A model generated the notes under the pieces. That model was given only the letters and a program-made list of their open reading frames with translations, ran no database searches and was not told where the DNA came from. The translations under genes and the position numbers were made by a program. Positions 7,931 through 14,355 of a DNA stretch of 64,000 nt are shown piece after piece. The stretch comes from Thermococcus barossii (lineage in GTDB: Archaea > Methanobacteriota_B > Thermococci > Thermococcales > Thermococcaceae). Location of the stretch: contig NZ_CP015101.1 in NCBI RefSeq assembly GCF_002214465.1, forward strand, positions 1,557,013 to 1,621,012, written 5' to 3'. Positions within the stretch are counted from its first letter, which is position 1. Each line of letters opens with the position of its first letter.

Positions 7931-8881
7931 TTAAACAGATCGCTCTGCAACGGTTAAATACTCAACAAGCGACTTAGAAGTCATCAAAGCCTTTGATCTA
8001 CCATTGTTGACAAGAAGCTTTGCCCTCTCTAACCCCATCTGTAATTCTACTGGAACATTCGTAACAAGCATTTCAGGGACTTCACCCCTGCGATCGGCTT
8101 TTGAGTTTATTGGCCTCTTTGCGTAGATCTTGAGTATCTCAAACCCGTCTATTCCCTCATACAGCTCACGAACCGGCTTTACATAGGAGTTGCTTAGGAT
8201 AAAGTAAACTCCTTTCTCATGGAGCTCAAGGCAGACGTCCCTGAGGCGCTCTTGGTCTTCTTTGCTGAAATCTTCCTTCGAATAGCTGGTAAAACTGGCG
8301 GTTTCTGAAACCGGGTGATAGGGAGGATCAAAATAAACCAAGTCTCCGGGCTTGGCAACTCTTAGGATATAAGTGAAGTCATCGTTGTAAATATCGAGCT
8401 TTTTCAGAACTTCACTGGCCTTCCTTAGGCGTTCTTCGTCCACTATCTTAGGGTTTTTGTATCTACCAAACGGGACATTGAACTCGCCTTTCCTGTTCTC
8501 GCGGTATAAGCCATTAAAGGCGGTTTTATTCAAGTACAAAAGCAGGCTCGCGAGTCTAATATTTGGAATCTCAAATCCGTTTCTGACTATCTCATTGAAC
8601 TCCGCACGAGCCTTGTAGAAATACTCCTTCTCATTTTTGTGCCTCTTTGCATCTTCAATTAGTTCGTCAATATGATCTCTAACGACAACATAGAAGTTTA
8701 TGAGCTTGGGATTTATGTCATTTATAGTCCCCCTTTTGGGCTCCATCCAGAAAGTAACCGCACCGCCGCCAAAAAATGGCTCATGGAACGTTCTATTTCT
8801 AAAGTCCTCTGGCATTAACGCAACGATTTCATGGAGTATCTGTCTCTTTCCCCCGGCCCACTTAAGGATAGGTTCTGCCAT
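7931..8881 (-). CDS. Dam-type adenine-N6 DNA methyltransferase
   Basis: 316 residues, alpha class. It has the N-terminal LKWAGGKRQIL and the SAM motif HEPFFGGGAVTFW. It also has the middle motif LYLNKTAFNGLYRENRKG and the catalytic motif YFDPPYHP. These match the Dam/DpnM/MboA family, most of which modify GATC. Site specificity cannot be read from sequence. It is probably co-transcribed with the downstream 7280-7894 gene. The promoter region (8882-8981) carries two copies of an 11-bp element also found at the RHH gene promoter. The start ATG at 8881 is preceded by GGGAGG. Confidence 0.9.
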   Translation of the reverse strand: MAEPILKWAGGKRQILHEIVALMPEDFRNRTFHEPFFGGGAVTFWMEPKRGTINDINPKLINFYVVVRDHIDELIEDAKRHKNEKEYFYKARAEFNEIVRNGFEIPNIRLASLLLYLNKTAFNGLYRENRKGEFNVPFGRYKNPKIVDEERLRKASEVLKKLDIYNDDFTYILRVAKPGDLVYFDPPYHPVSETASFTSYSKEDFSKEDQERLRDVCLELHEKGVYFILSNSYVKPVRELYEGIDGFEILKIYAKRPINSKADRRGEVPEMLVTNVPVELQMGLERAKLLVNNGRSKALMTSKSLVEYLTVAERSV

Positions 8882-8942
8882 CAATTACATCCTCCCAGCC
8901 ATTATTTAGGTTATGCCCTAATAAGGCATTCGATAAAATTAC

Positions 8943-8978
8943 GTGCAACATAAATATAAAATTTTTGGTGCAACATAA
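8943..8978. repeat. Two copies of GTGCAACATAA in Dam methylase promoter
   Basis: Exact copies at 8943-8953 and 8968-8978, 25 nt apart start to start. In transcription direction they read TTATGTTGCAC. They flank an AT-rich segment with a minus-strand TATA-like sequence (TTTTATATTTA). The only other copy I found is at 9450-9460 in the promoter of the RHH gene. The arrangement fits an operator covering the methylase promoter. Binding by the RHH protein is inference. Confidence 0.6.
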
Positions 8979-8981
8979 TGT

Positions 8982-9431
8982 TCACGATTTATACTCAAGA
9001 CCCAATCTCTTTCTAATGTAGTTAGATATGTCCAATCCCTCCTCCTGTGCCTGCTTAGAAATGGCCTCATACTCCTCCTCAGTAACGCGGATTGACAACC
9101 ACTTATTCCGCTTGTTTTTGGCAGCTAACGTTCTAGCTTCAATTTCCCATATTTCTTTGAGGGCCCTAGCTTTTTTCTTAAGTAGTTTGGTGCTATTTAA
9201 CCCTGAAAATTCCCTAGCAAGAATTTTCTTGAAATCAGAAACTACTTGAGGATCCCCTTTGGAATATTTAGCAAATTCATTCATGGCTAGTTCAACGGCA
9301 GTAGTTTCATTTGGAACATTTTCAGATTTCAGTATAACTTCAAAAGCCCTAGTTCCAGCAACGGGAATTTTTAGCTTACGGGTAGCTGGAGTCTTTAACG
9401 CTATGAGCTGTTCTATGATCCTTTCAAACAT
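8982..9431 (-). CDS. Ribbon-helix-helix (CopG/Arc-like) regulator with long N-terminal domain
   Basis: 149 residues. The C-terminal part (about 110-144) reads WLSIRVTEEEYEAISKQA and then LDISNYIRKRLGL. That is a beta-strand plus two-helix ribbon-helix-helix domain that binds DNA as a dimer. The first 105 residues are helical and lysine-rich, of unknown role. The chosen ATG at 9431 has GGTGG 5 nt upstream; an in-frame start at 9458 has none. Its own promoter and that of the Dam methylase share GTGCAACATAA elements, so it may act like a controller protein of a restriction-modification locus. A toxin-antitoxin role is an alternative, but no toxin is seen. Confidence 0.65.
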   Translation of the reverse strand: MFERIIEQLIALKTPATRKLKIPVAGTRAFEVILKSENVPNETTAVELAMNEFAKYSKGDPQVVSDFKKILAREFSGLNSTKLLKKKARALKEIWEIEARTLAAKNKRNKWLSIRVTEEEYEAISKQAQEEGLDISNYIRKRLGLEYKS

Positions 9432-9449
9432 GAGTTCCACCAATATAAC

Positions 9450-9460
9450 GTGCAACATAA
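9450..9460. promoter_or_regulatory. Third GTGCAACATAA element, RHH gene promoter
   Basis: An exact third copy of the 11-bp element, 19 nt before the RHH start codon at 9431. It lies next to a minus-strand TATA-like CTTTTATG, near the expected transcription start. That is a position suited to autorepression. See the two copies at 8943-8978. Confidence 0.55.
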
Positions 9461-9532
9461 AAGGAATTTAAATGTTAACCCGCTGAAAAATTTAAAAATT
9501 CCAAAAACGGGATATAATTTTAGGGGATATTT

Positions 9533-10339
9533 ATGCCAGAGACTGTAAAGAGAGTATTAAAAACCGGAGACATTGCCAAAATCACCATTCTAGAAAAGGA
9601 CGATAACGGGATTAAGAGATTTAAAATAGCAATTTATGACAAAGGAACTAGCTTACCAAAAAGAGAATTCAAAGTTCCAAGCGAGTTTCAAGCTAATACC
9701 ACGACAATAATCAAACTAGAAAAAGGCAACCGGCGCGGTGAGTATAAGGAATTTGACTTTAGAATAAAACTTAAGCTCTCTTCCAAAGAGTTCGTGCCAA
9801 CTCATGCTCATCTACTTTTGGAGTTTTATACTAAACTCAAAAACAGGAAGAAAATTAAGAAGAAACCAATAGGAGACTATTTATTCAAAATGATCGAAGA
9901 CATCTATAATGGAGTTCCTGCTAAGGACGTCATTGAAAACTACAAGGAAGAAGTCAAAAAAATAAATAAAACGCCCGGAATGGATGTGGAAATTTTTCTC
10001 TATGCACTAGAATTGATATTCATCCAGGAGGACTTGAATTATCCCCCCGATAACGGAAAAGAAGGTCGAGATAAAGCATTCAATCTTTTTAAGGAAGTCA
10101 AAAACGGAAAAAGCCCTCTTGAAGCATTATATAAAGCAGGGCTTAAGACCGTGATTAACCCGTCAAAACTACCACCTATCGAGCCTCTTACCCTGATCGA
10201 TATTCTTGTTGAAGTGTACAACCACGACAAGACATCTCCACTAGCCAAAGCAATAATTGAAGCGTATAACTCTGAGGGGAGTAAGAAGAGCATAATAGAG
10301 ATTCTAAAGAGCGTAGGAATTACGATAAGGAAAATATAA
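9533..10339 (+). CDS. Unknown island protein, paralogue of the 7280-7894 product
   Basis: 268 residues, lysine-rich, no family recognised. The N-terminal 80 residues look like a beta barrel. The middle part contains SSKEFVPTHAHLLLEFYTK and, later, FLYALELIFIQEDLNYP, which line up with KEFAPTHVRLFFDLYLK and FYGSLLMAEQDWNYG of the 7280-7894 protein. The C-terminal 70 residues are helical and extra. The gene is strongly AT-rich. Its promoter lacks the GTGCAACATAA element. TATA-like GATATAATTTTA lies about 22 nt upstream of the ATG, suggesting a very short leader. Confidence 0.6.
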   Translation: MPETVKRVLKTGDIAKITILEKDDNGIKRFKIAIYDKGTSLPKREFKVPSEFQANTTTIIKLEKGNRRGEYKEFDFRIKLKLSSKEFVPTHAHLLLEFYTKLKNRKKIKKKPIGDYLFKMIEDIYNGVPAKDVIENYKEEVKKINKTPGMDVEIFLYALELIFIQEDLNYPPDNGKEGRDKAFNLFKEVKNGKSPLEALYKAGLKTVINPSKLPPIEPLTLIDILVEVYNHDKTSPLAKAIIEAYNSEGSKKSIIEILKSVGITIRKI

Positions 10340-10454
10340 AACGGCATCTATCTCAAACATTCGTAAAAACCTTACAGAGATGATACTGCAAAAGAACACG
10401 GTTAAGAAAATTAACATGGAAGCGAATGTCCCGAAACTACACATAACCCCCTGA

Positions 10455-10601
10455 ATCAAACTCGGCGAGCTTGACTTCAAGCCCCTAATCCCAAGGCTGA
10501 AGTTCATAACAAACAAGAAGCGCTGGAGCGGCCACCTGATGGGCAAGGCAATGAGAGAAATCCCAGAGGAGGATTACAAGCTGATTGAAGGCCTGCTTTG
10601 A
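10455..10601 (+). pseudogene. Orphan C-terminal coding fragment
   Basis: A frame of about 48 codons ending in TGA at 10599-10601. It encodes [19 protein letters not shown] and then [20 protein letters not shown] with the end YKLIEGLL. Codon use is typical of the high-GC host, not of the island beside it. An in-frame stop lies just before it and there is no start or ribosome site. It looks like the remnant tail of a gene cut off when the island was inserted. The parent family is not recognised. Confidence 0.4.
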
Positions 10602-11008
10602 CTTTTTCATTGTGAATAACAATCTCGAATTTTTTGATGGTTGTTATTCATTCTGCCATACTTCTCGCAGGCAAAGTTCTGGGGGTGTAGGGGCGTCAGC
10701 CCCCCGGATTTTAAAGAAAACGGGGCGCAGGATGAAACTCCGCATCGGGGGTTTGAGAGTACAGGAAGTTTCCCCGAAAGCTTCACCAAAAGAACTCTCT
10801 TCCTTCCAAACTGGCAGAGAATCAAGCGTGCACTCTAAACTTGCCTATGAAAACGGGTTTGACATTAAACTCTGGACTTTTTGTGAGCTTCACTTCTATT
10901 CTGGCGTCCTCCGGACGCCTTGTTGGGAGTGAAACACTGTAAAACCAGCCATTGAAGAGTAAACCCACTCAAGAACCAAGCACTCTTAGAATTGCACGCC
11001 ATTTTTCC
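10602..11008. other. Non-coding stretch with repeats and hairpins
   Basis: No convincing gene. The stretch holds repeat copy A (10670-10764) and a perfect hairpin at 10903-10919 (GGCGTCC, loop TCC, GGACGCC). It resembles the other non-coding stretch at 12744-13243 in composition and motif content, for example hairpins with TTC/TCC loops followed by a run like GGGAxTxGAAAC. Function unknown. Confidence 0.5.
10670..10764 (+). repeat. Dispersed intergenic repeat, copy A
   Basis: This segment matches 13112-13208. Shared blocks in order are GGGGGTGTxGGGGCG, AGCCCCCCGGA, TTTTAA with a following A-rich run, CGGGG and finally GGGGGTTTGAGAGTACAG. The block GGGGCG...AGCCCCCC forms a GC-rich hairpin. 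Neither copy has a usable reading frame. It may be a remnant of a mobile non-coding element. I do not recognise a named family. Confidence 0.6.
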
Positions 11009-11037
11009 GTCAACGCTTTGCGAAGCAAAGGGTTGAC
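11009..11037. terminator. Hairpin downstream of tRNA-His
   Basis: GTCAACGCTTTGC, loop GAA, GCAAAGGGTTGAC: 13-bp arms with one mismatch. It lies just beyond the 3' end of tRNA-His (minus strand), so it may mark the transcript end or belong to the hairpin-rich repeat family of this region. Archaeal termination relies mainly on T-runs, so a terminator role is only a guess. Confidence 0.35.
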
Positions 11038-11041
11038 GTGA

Positions 11042-11118
11042 TGGGGCCGGGGCCGGGATTTGAACCCGGGCTAGGGGATCCACAGTCCCCTGTGCTGACC
11101 AGGCTACACCACCCCGGC
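11042..11118 (-). tRNA. tRNA-His (GTG)
   Basis: On the minus strand, acceptor GCCGGGG pairs with CCCCGGC, then C73 and encoded CCA (11042-11044). The anticodon loop CTGTGGA sits in stem GGGGA/TCCCC, giving anticodon GTG. The T arm is CCGGG-TTCAAAT-CCCGG. The base before the acceptor is G (minus strand, 11119), the G-1 that with C73 is the known histidine identity element. There is no intron. Its 3' end faces the AT-rich island. Confidence 0.95.
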
Positions 11119-11255
11119 CATCGCTAAAAGCTTTTGGGTTAGCTTTATAAAGTTTTCGACGGAACGGGCTGAAAGAGGGAGCTGAGACCTTTTACATACC
11201 ATAACCCGGCGCTGAGGCGAGATTTAACGCGGAAAAGAGCAAGGAGGGTTTGGAT

Positions 11256-11894
11256 ATGAAAGCCAAGCGCGAGGCCCTCGTGAGCCTCTTCACGGCGATG
11301 AGAGAGGGAAAAGTAGACGAGGACATTATAGACCTCCTCCTTCTCATCAACTCGATCAACGGCATCTACACGACCTCGTCCTGCTCCGGGAGGATCGGCA
11401 TAATCGAGGAGCCTGACCTCGGGGCGAAGCCTCTCGCGAGGTGGCTGGTCAAGGTTCACAGGCCGATGGAGTTCGAGGAAGCGAGGAAAGCGCTGAAGAA
11501 AGCGAGGGAAGGCCTCATCTTCCTCAAGAGCCAGCCCCCGATTTTCCACGTCGTCGCCGAGGACCTGGAGAGGGCGAAGAGACTGCACGAGCTCGGCCTC
11601 GCGAGCGGCTTCAAGTACACCACCTTCAAGGTCGTCTCGAAGCGCCACCTCGTGGAGATAAACGCCACCGAGTACCTCACGGCCCCGCTCGGCAGGGACG
11701 GGAGAGTACTGGTAGGCGAAGAATACCTCCGCTTCGCGGTTGAGCTCGGAAACAGCATGCTGCGCAGGAGCAAGGGGAGGTTACCGAGGCTCCAGGAGAA
11801 CTTCAAAAAGTTGAGGGAAGAGCTCGGAGAGGATGAGATTTTCTACGAACTGGCCGAGAAGTACAAAATAGAGGAGAACTGGAAGCTACCCTAG
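11256..11894 (+). CDS. taw3: tRNA wybutosine-type methyltransferase Taw3/TYW3
   Basis: 212 residues. The N-terminal signature NGIYTTSSCSGRI and later FHVVAEDLERAKRLHELG and KRHLVEINATEYLTAPL identify the TYW3/Taw3 family. The enzyme methylates the tricyclic base at G37 of tRNA-Phe during wyosine-derivative synthesis. The ATG at 11256 has AAGGAGGG 7 nt upstream; an in-frame TTG at 11250 does not. It ends 1 nt before the convergent lplA gene. Confidence 0.92.
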   Translation: MKAKREALVSLFTAMREGKVDEDIIDLLLLINSINGIYTTSSCSGRIGIIEEPDLGAKPLARWLVKVHRPMEFEEARKALKKAREGLIFLKSQPPIFHVVAEDLERAKRLHELGLASGFKYTTFKVVSKRHLVEINATEYLTAPLGRDGRVLVGEEYLRFAVELGNSMLRRSKGRLPRLQENFKKLREELGEDEIFYELAEKYKIEENWKLP

Positions 11895-11895
11895 C

Positions 11896-12645
11896 TCAGC
11901 GGCTCTCGTTCCATTCAGGACTCCCGTATTTCTCCTCCACCAGCTTTTCCGCCAGTTCGAGCTCGTAGTCCGTCAGCCCCCCTTCTTCCGGCTCGAACGC
12001 GGCAAAGAACCTGTCCTTCAGAAGCTCGTAGGCCTCCCAGCGGTTCAGCTTTATCCCCTCGCGCTCAAGGGTTGTGACGCGCTCCCAGATGCTTGAAACC
12101 CCTTTATCGGAAAGTTTCGCCTTCGAGACCCTCAGAACCTTCGCGAGGACTTCAACGCGCGTCGCGTACATGAAGGTGCCGTGCTGGAGTATAACCCCCT
12201 TCCTCCTCGTCTGGGCCGAGCCACTTATCTTTTTCCCGCTGGCGACGATGTCGTTAAGGCCGGCAAAGCCGGCATCAAGGCCAAGCTCTCTCAGGGCATC
12301 TACCAGCGGGCCGGCTAAGTAGCGGTAGCTGCTCTCGACGTTCCTGAGCATGGGGTGGAGGTCTTCTCCAACGACTGCCGAGTACGTTATCTCGCCGAAC
12401 TCGTCGTGGAACACCGAACCGCCGCCGGTTATCCTGCGGACGACGGGAATACCGAGCTTCCTCGCCTCCCCCAGGTTGACGTCGTGGACGACGCTCTGGA
12501 ATCTCCCGATTGTCACTGAGCTCGGCGAGAAGGCGTAGAGCCTCACCGTGTCGGGGACCTTGCCCTCAATCCTCGCGCGCATTATTGCCTCGTCTATCGC
12601 CATCTGAACCTCAGGTCGGGCAACTATGAGCGGAATGAACCTCAT
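11896..12645 (-). CDS. lplA: Lipoate-protein ligase A, catalytic subunit
   Basis: 249 residues. The family loop RRITGGGSVFHD is at 70-81 and GKKISGSAQ with the conserved Lys139 follows. These are the lipoyl-AMP binding parts of the BPL/LplA fold. The protein lacks the C-terminal accessory domain of E. coli LplA, as in Thermoplasma, where a separate LplB supplies it. No lplB is adjacent here. Role: attach lipoate or octanoate to carrier proteins such as glycine-cleavage H protein. Ribosome site GGTGATGGT precedes the ATG. Confidence 0.88.
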   Translation of the reverse strand: MRFIPLIVARPEVQMAIDEAIMRARIEGKVPDTVRLYAFSPSSVTIGRFQSVVHDVNLGEARKLGIPVVRRITGGGSVFHDEFGEITYSAVVGEDLHPMLRNVESSYRYLAGPLVDALRELGLDAGFAGLNDIVASGKKISGSAQTRRKGVILQHGTFMYATRVEVLAKVLRVSKAKLSDKGVSSIWERVTTLEREGIKLNRWEAYELLKDRFFAAFEPEEGGLTDYELELAEKLVEEKYGSPEWNESR

Positions 12646-12687
12646 ACCATCACCAAAGTTAAAAAATCAAGAGCGTTTTTAAGTCCA

Positions 12688-12743
12688 GCGATGATGACGC
12701 CCAAGCCCTCCTGATGGGTGATGAAAGCGGTCACCACTGAGCG
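12688..12743 (+). ncRNA. C/D box guide RNA (sRNA 1)
   Basis: All four boxes are exact: C ATGATGA 12691-12697, D' CTGA 12711-12714, C' GTGATGA 12718-12724, D CTGA 12737-12740. The D'-C' spacer is 3 nt and the guides are 13 nt (12698-12710) and 12 nt (12725-12736), the compact archaeal layout. Flanking GCG and GCGG do not pair strongly. By the N+5 rule, the D guide would direct methylation of the G at position 5 in target UGGUGACCGCUU and the D' guide the fifth base, G, of GAGGGCUUGGGCG. Targets (rRNA or tRNA) cannot be checked here. Confidence 0.85.
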
Positions 12744-13111
12744 GATAAGAAACTTTGCCTTCGCAAAGTTTCATCAAAGTTCGTGATTCCTTCGTGGAGA
12801 TCTCTTGAGTGGGGTTTTCTTTATTTTTTGAACCTCTACCAACGCTCGTTTTTGATAGGGGTTTGCTTTTTGGATAAGCGCCCTTCGGGCGCTGGGAATA
12901 GAAACCCCCCACGAACCAATTATGGAGTAGTTCCCAAAAAAGCTCCAAGTCAAGTAAACCCAAAATTAACCAGACAAACTCAATAAGAATCACAACTCCC
13001 ACAAAAGAAGCAGAGAAATTTCAAGGGTTTGAGGGTACGAAGCAAGCTTTGACAAAGCTCCACCAAAGAGTTCGTAGCTCTTTGCAGCAGATTTTCATCA
13101 AGAATTTGTTA
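12744..13111. other. Non-coding stretch with hairpins
   Basis: No gene visible. Two perfect hairpins occur: AACTTTGC-CTTC-GCAAAGTT (12751-12770) and AGCGCCC-TTC-GGGCGCT (12877-12893). A degenerate unit recurs. CATCAAAGTTCGTGATTC follows the first hairpin, and near 13060-13084 a similar TTTGACAAAG half-hairpin precedes CACCAAAGAGTTCGTAGCTC. Copy A near 10780 has a weaker version (CTTCACCAAAAGAACT). No promoter or RNA class is recognised. Confidence 0.45.
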
Positions 13112-13208
13112 GGCAGGGTTGTGGGGGTGTGGGGGCGAAGCCCCCCGGAGTTTTAAGAAAAAGCGGGGTCGTGGGGCGAAGCCCCACCACGGGGGTTTGA
13201 GAGTACAG
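13112..13208 (+). repeat. Dispersed intergenic repeat, copy B
   Basis: Second copy of the element at 10670-10764. It contains GGGGGTGTGGGGGCG-AAGCCCCC and an additional hairpin GTGGGGCGAAGCCCCAC (13171-13187) not found in copy A, then the shared end GGGGGTTTGAGAGTACAG. Just after it, GGGGGCGGAGCCCCCT (13217-13232) is a third GC-rich palindrome of the same style (loop GGA or GAA). Non-coding. Confidence 0.6.
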
Positions 13209-13243
13209 AGAGATAAGGGGGCGGAGCCCCCTTGTCTTTCGTA

Positions 13244-13298
13244 GGGTCAGGGGCCGATTAGCTCATCACAGCTCAGTCACCTACCCTCACATCATCCC
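13244..13298 (-). ncRNA. C/D box guide RNA (sRNA 2), overlapping the signal peptidase stop codon
   Basis: Minus strand: box C ATGATGT (13295-13289, one mismatch to RTGATGA), a 12-nt guide, D' CTGA (13276-13273), a 3-nt spacer, C' GTGATGA (13269-13263), a 12-nt guide, D CTGA (13250-13247). GGG before box C can pair with CCC after box D, as in mature C/D RNAs. The RNA begins inside the last codons of the signal peptidase gene on the same strand, so it may be cut from that mRNA. Predicted targets: the fifth base, C, in GGGCCGAUUAGC and in UCACCUACCCUC. Confidence 0.75.
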
Positions 13299-13768
13299 AG
13301 GCCGAGGTGTTCCCTGATTATCAGCGGGATGAGGCCAATCTTCGGGAAGACGAGTAGGGCTTTGTCCTCAACCGCGTAGGCCGGGACGCAGGGTATCATC
13401 CCGTAGGGGGTCGGATAATCCGGATCGGGCGCCCAGTTGTTGTCCCCCCAGGTTACGAAACACTTCTCCACCTTACCCCCCAGTTCAACGGTCTTTATAT
13501 CCCTAACGCGGTGAATGATGGGATACTCGTAACCGGGGCGTTTGTAGACTATGACGTCGTTGAGGTGAACGTCGTCTATGTTCTCTTCGTTTATGCCCTT
13601 GAGCAGGACGACGTCTCCCCTGTAGAACACCGGTTCCATGGACTCGCTGACGACTATCACCAGGGGCGAGTCCGTGTGAAGGGCCACCTTGAGACCCGTC
13701 TGAAGGGTGAAGACGGCCAGCAGGGCTATAAGTACCCAGGCTAAATCTTTTTTCCATGAGTCCTCCAT
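13292..13768 (-). CDS. Type I signal peptidase
   Basis: 158 residues. One N-terminal membrane helix (about 9-30), then the catalytic serine in SESMEP (S43), YPIIHRV with H86 in place of the bacterial lysine, and WGDNN with D109. This Ser-His-Asp set is that of archaeal/ER-type signal peptidase. It removes signal peptides at the outer face of the membrane. The start at 13768 has GGAGG 7 nt upstream and overlaps the end of the DUF531 gene by 28 nt; an in-frame start at 13825 would overlap far more. This is the short, general-type enzyme; compare the second copy at 31089. Confidence 0.88.
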   Translation of the reverse strand: MEDSWKKDLAWVLIALLAVFTLQTGLKVALHTDSPLVIVVSESMEPVFYRGDVVLLKGINEENIDDVHLNDVIVYKRPGYEYPIIHRVRDIKTVELGGKVEKCFVTWGDNNWAPDPDYPTPYGMIPCVPAYAVEDKALLVFPKIGLIPLIIREHLGLG

Positions 13769-14292
13769 CTCAGCGCCTCCATGAGGGTGCTTATTCTCGC
13801 GGGTATGGCACCTATTGCGGTGCACGTTTCGAGGCTCACCCTCTTTCCGGTGATATCCATATGATAACGGGCTATCTTAAAGATTTCCTTCGGGAGACCG
13901 TGTCTCCCGAGGCCGACGAGCAGGAGAAAACTCTCACCGCGGAGGGCCCTCTCGGCGAGCTCCAGCGGGGTTATCTCCTTTTCTTCACTCGGCTTTCTTG
14001 TCGTTGCCACGGGGATTCCAAACTGAGGCGGAAAACCCCTCTTTGGAAACTCCAGGAGGTGGAAGCGGCTCCTCTCAGCCAGCTCAAGGAGGTACCTGCC
14101 TCCCTCACCTATGGTCGTGTGGGTGCTTATCTCCTCAGCAACGTCGAGGGGTTTTCCCTCGAAGGGAAAGCCGACGAGGGCCAGATGGAAGCCGTATGAG
14201 TACGCTATTGGACCCGCCCTGGCTATCGCCCTTAAGTGGGCCTCGTGAAGCTTTTTGGGGTCATACGTGTTGTAAAGCGCCAGCGTCAACAT
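13741..14292 (-). CDS. DUF531 family protein
   Basis: 183 residues. The pattern EISTHTTIGEGGRYLLEL, then KRGFPPQFGIPVATTRKPS and FLLLVGLGRHGLPKEIFKIA, is what I know as DUF531, an archaeal family. The knot-like GLGRHGLP stretch resembles SPOUT RNA methyltransferases, but no activity is established to my knowledge. Its 3' end overlaps the signal peptidase gene, so the two are one operon. A minus-strand TATA-like box lies in TTTATAAGG near 14320. Confidence 0.65.
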   Translation of the reverse strand: MLTLALYNTYDPKKLHEAHLRAIARAGPIAYSYGFHLALVGFPFEGKPLDVAEEISTHTTIGEGGRYLLELAERSRFHLLEFPKRGFPPQFGIPVATTRKPSEEKEITPLELAERALRGESFLLLVGLGRHGLPKEIFKIARYHMDITGKRVSLETCTAIGAIPARISTLMEALRWRTHGKKI

Positions 14293-14355
14293 CGTTCCTC
14301 ACTCAGAGTGTCCAACAAAGGTTTATAAGGATTTAGAACGGATTAAATAGTTAGT

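Noticed and set aside
6327-10339. CRISPR array or cas genes in the AT-rich island
   Set aside because: No regularly spaced repeats of 24-40 nt and no Cas-like motifs. The three 11-bp repeats are too short and irregular.
10585-10932. Open frames in the non-coding stretch near 10.6-10.9 kb
   Set aside because: They cross the repeat and hairpins, have no codon bias or ribosome site, and differ between the two repeat copies.
11042-11118. tRNA-His as attachment site of the AT-rich island
   Set aside because: The 3' end faces the island, but I found no copy of the tRNA 3' sequence near 6250-6330 or elsewhere in the island and no integrase gene.
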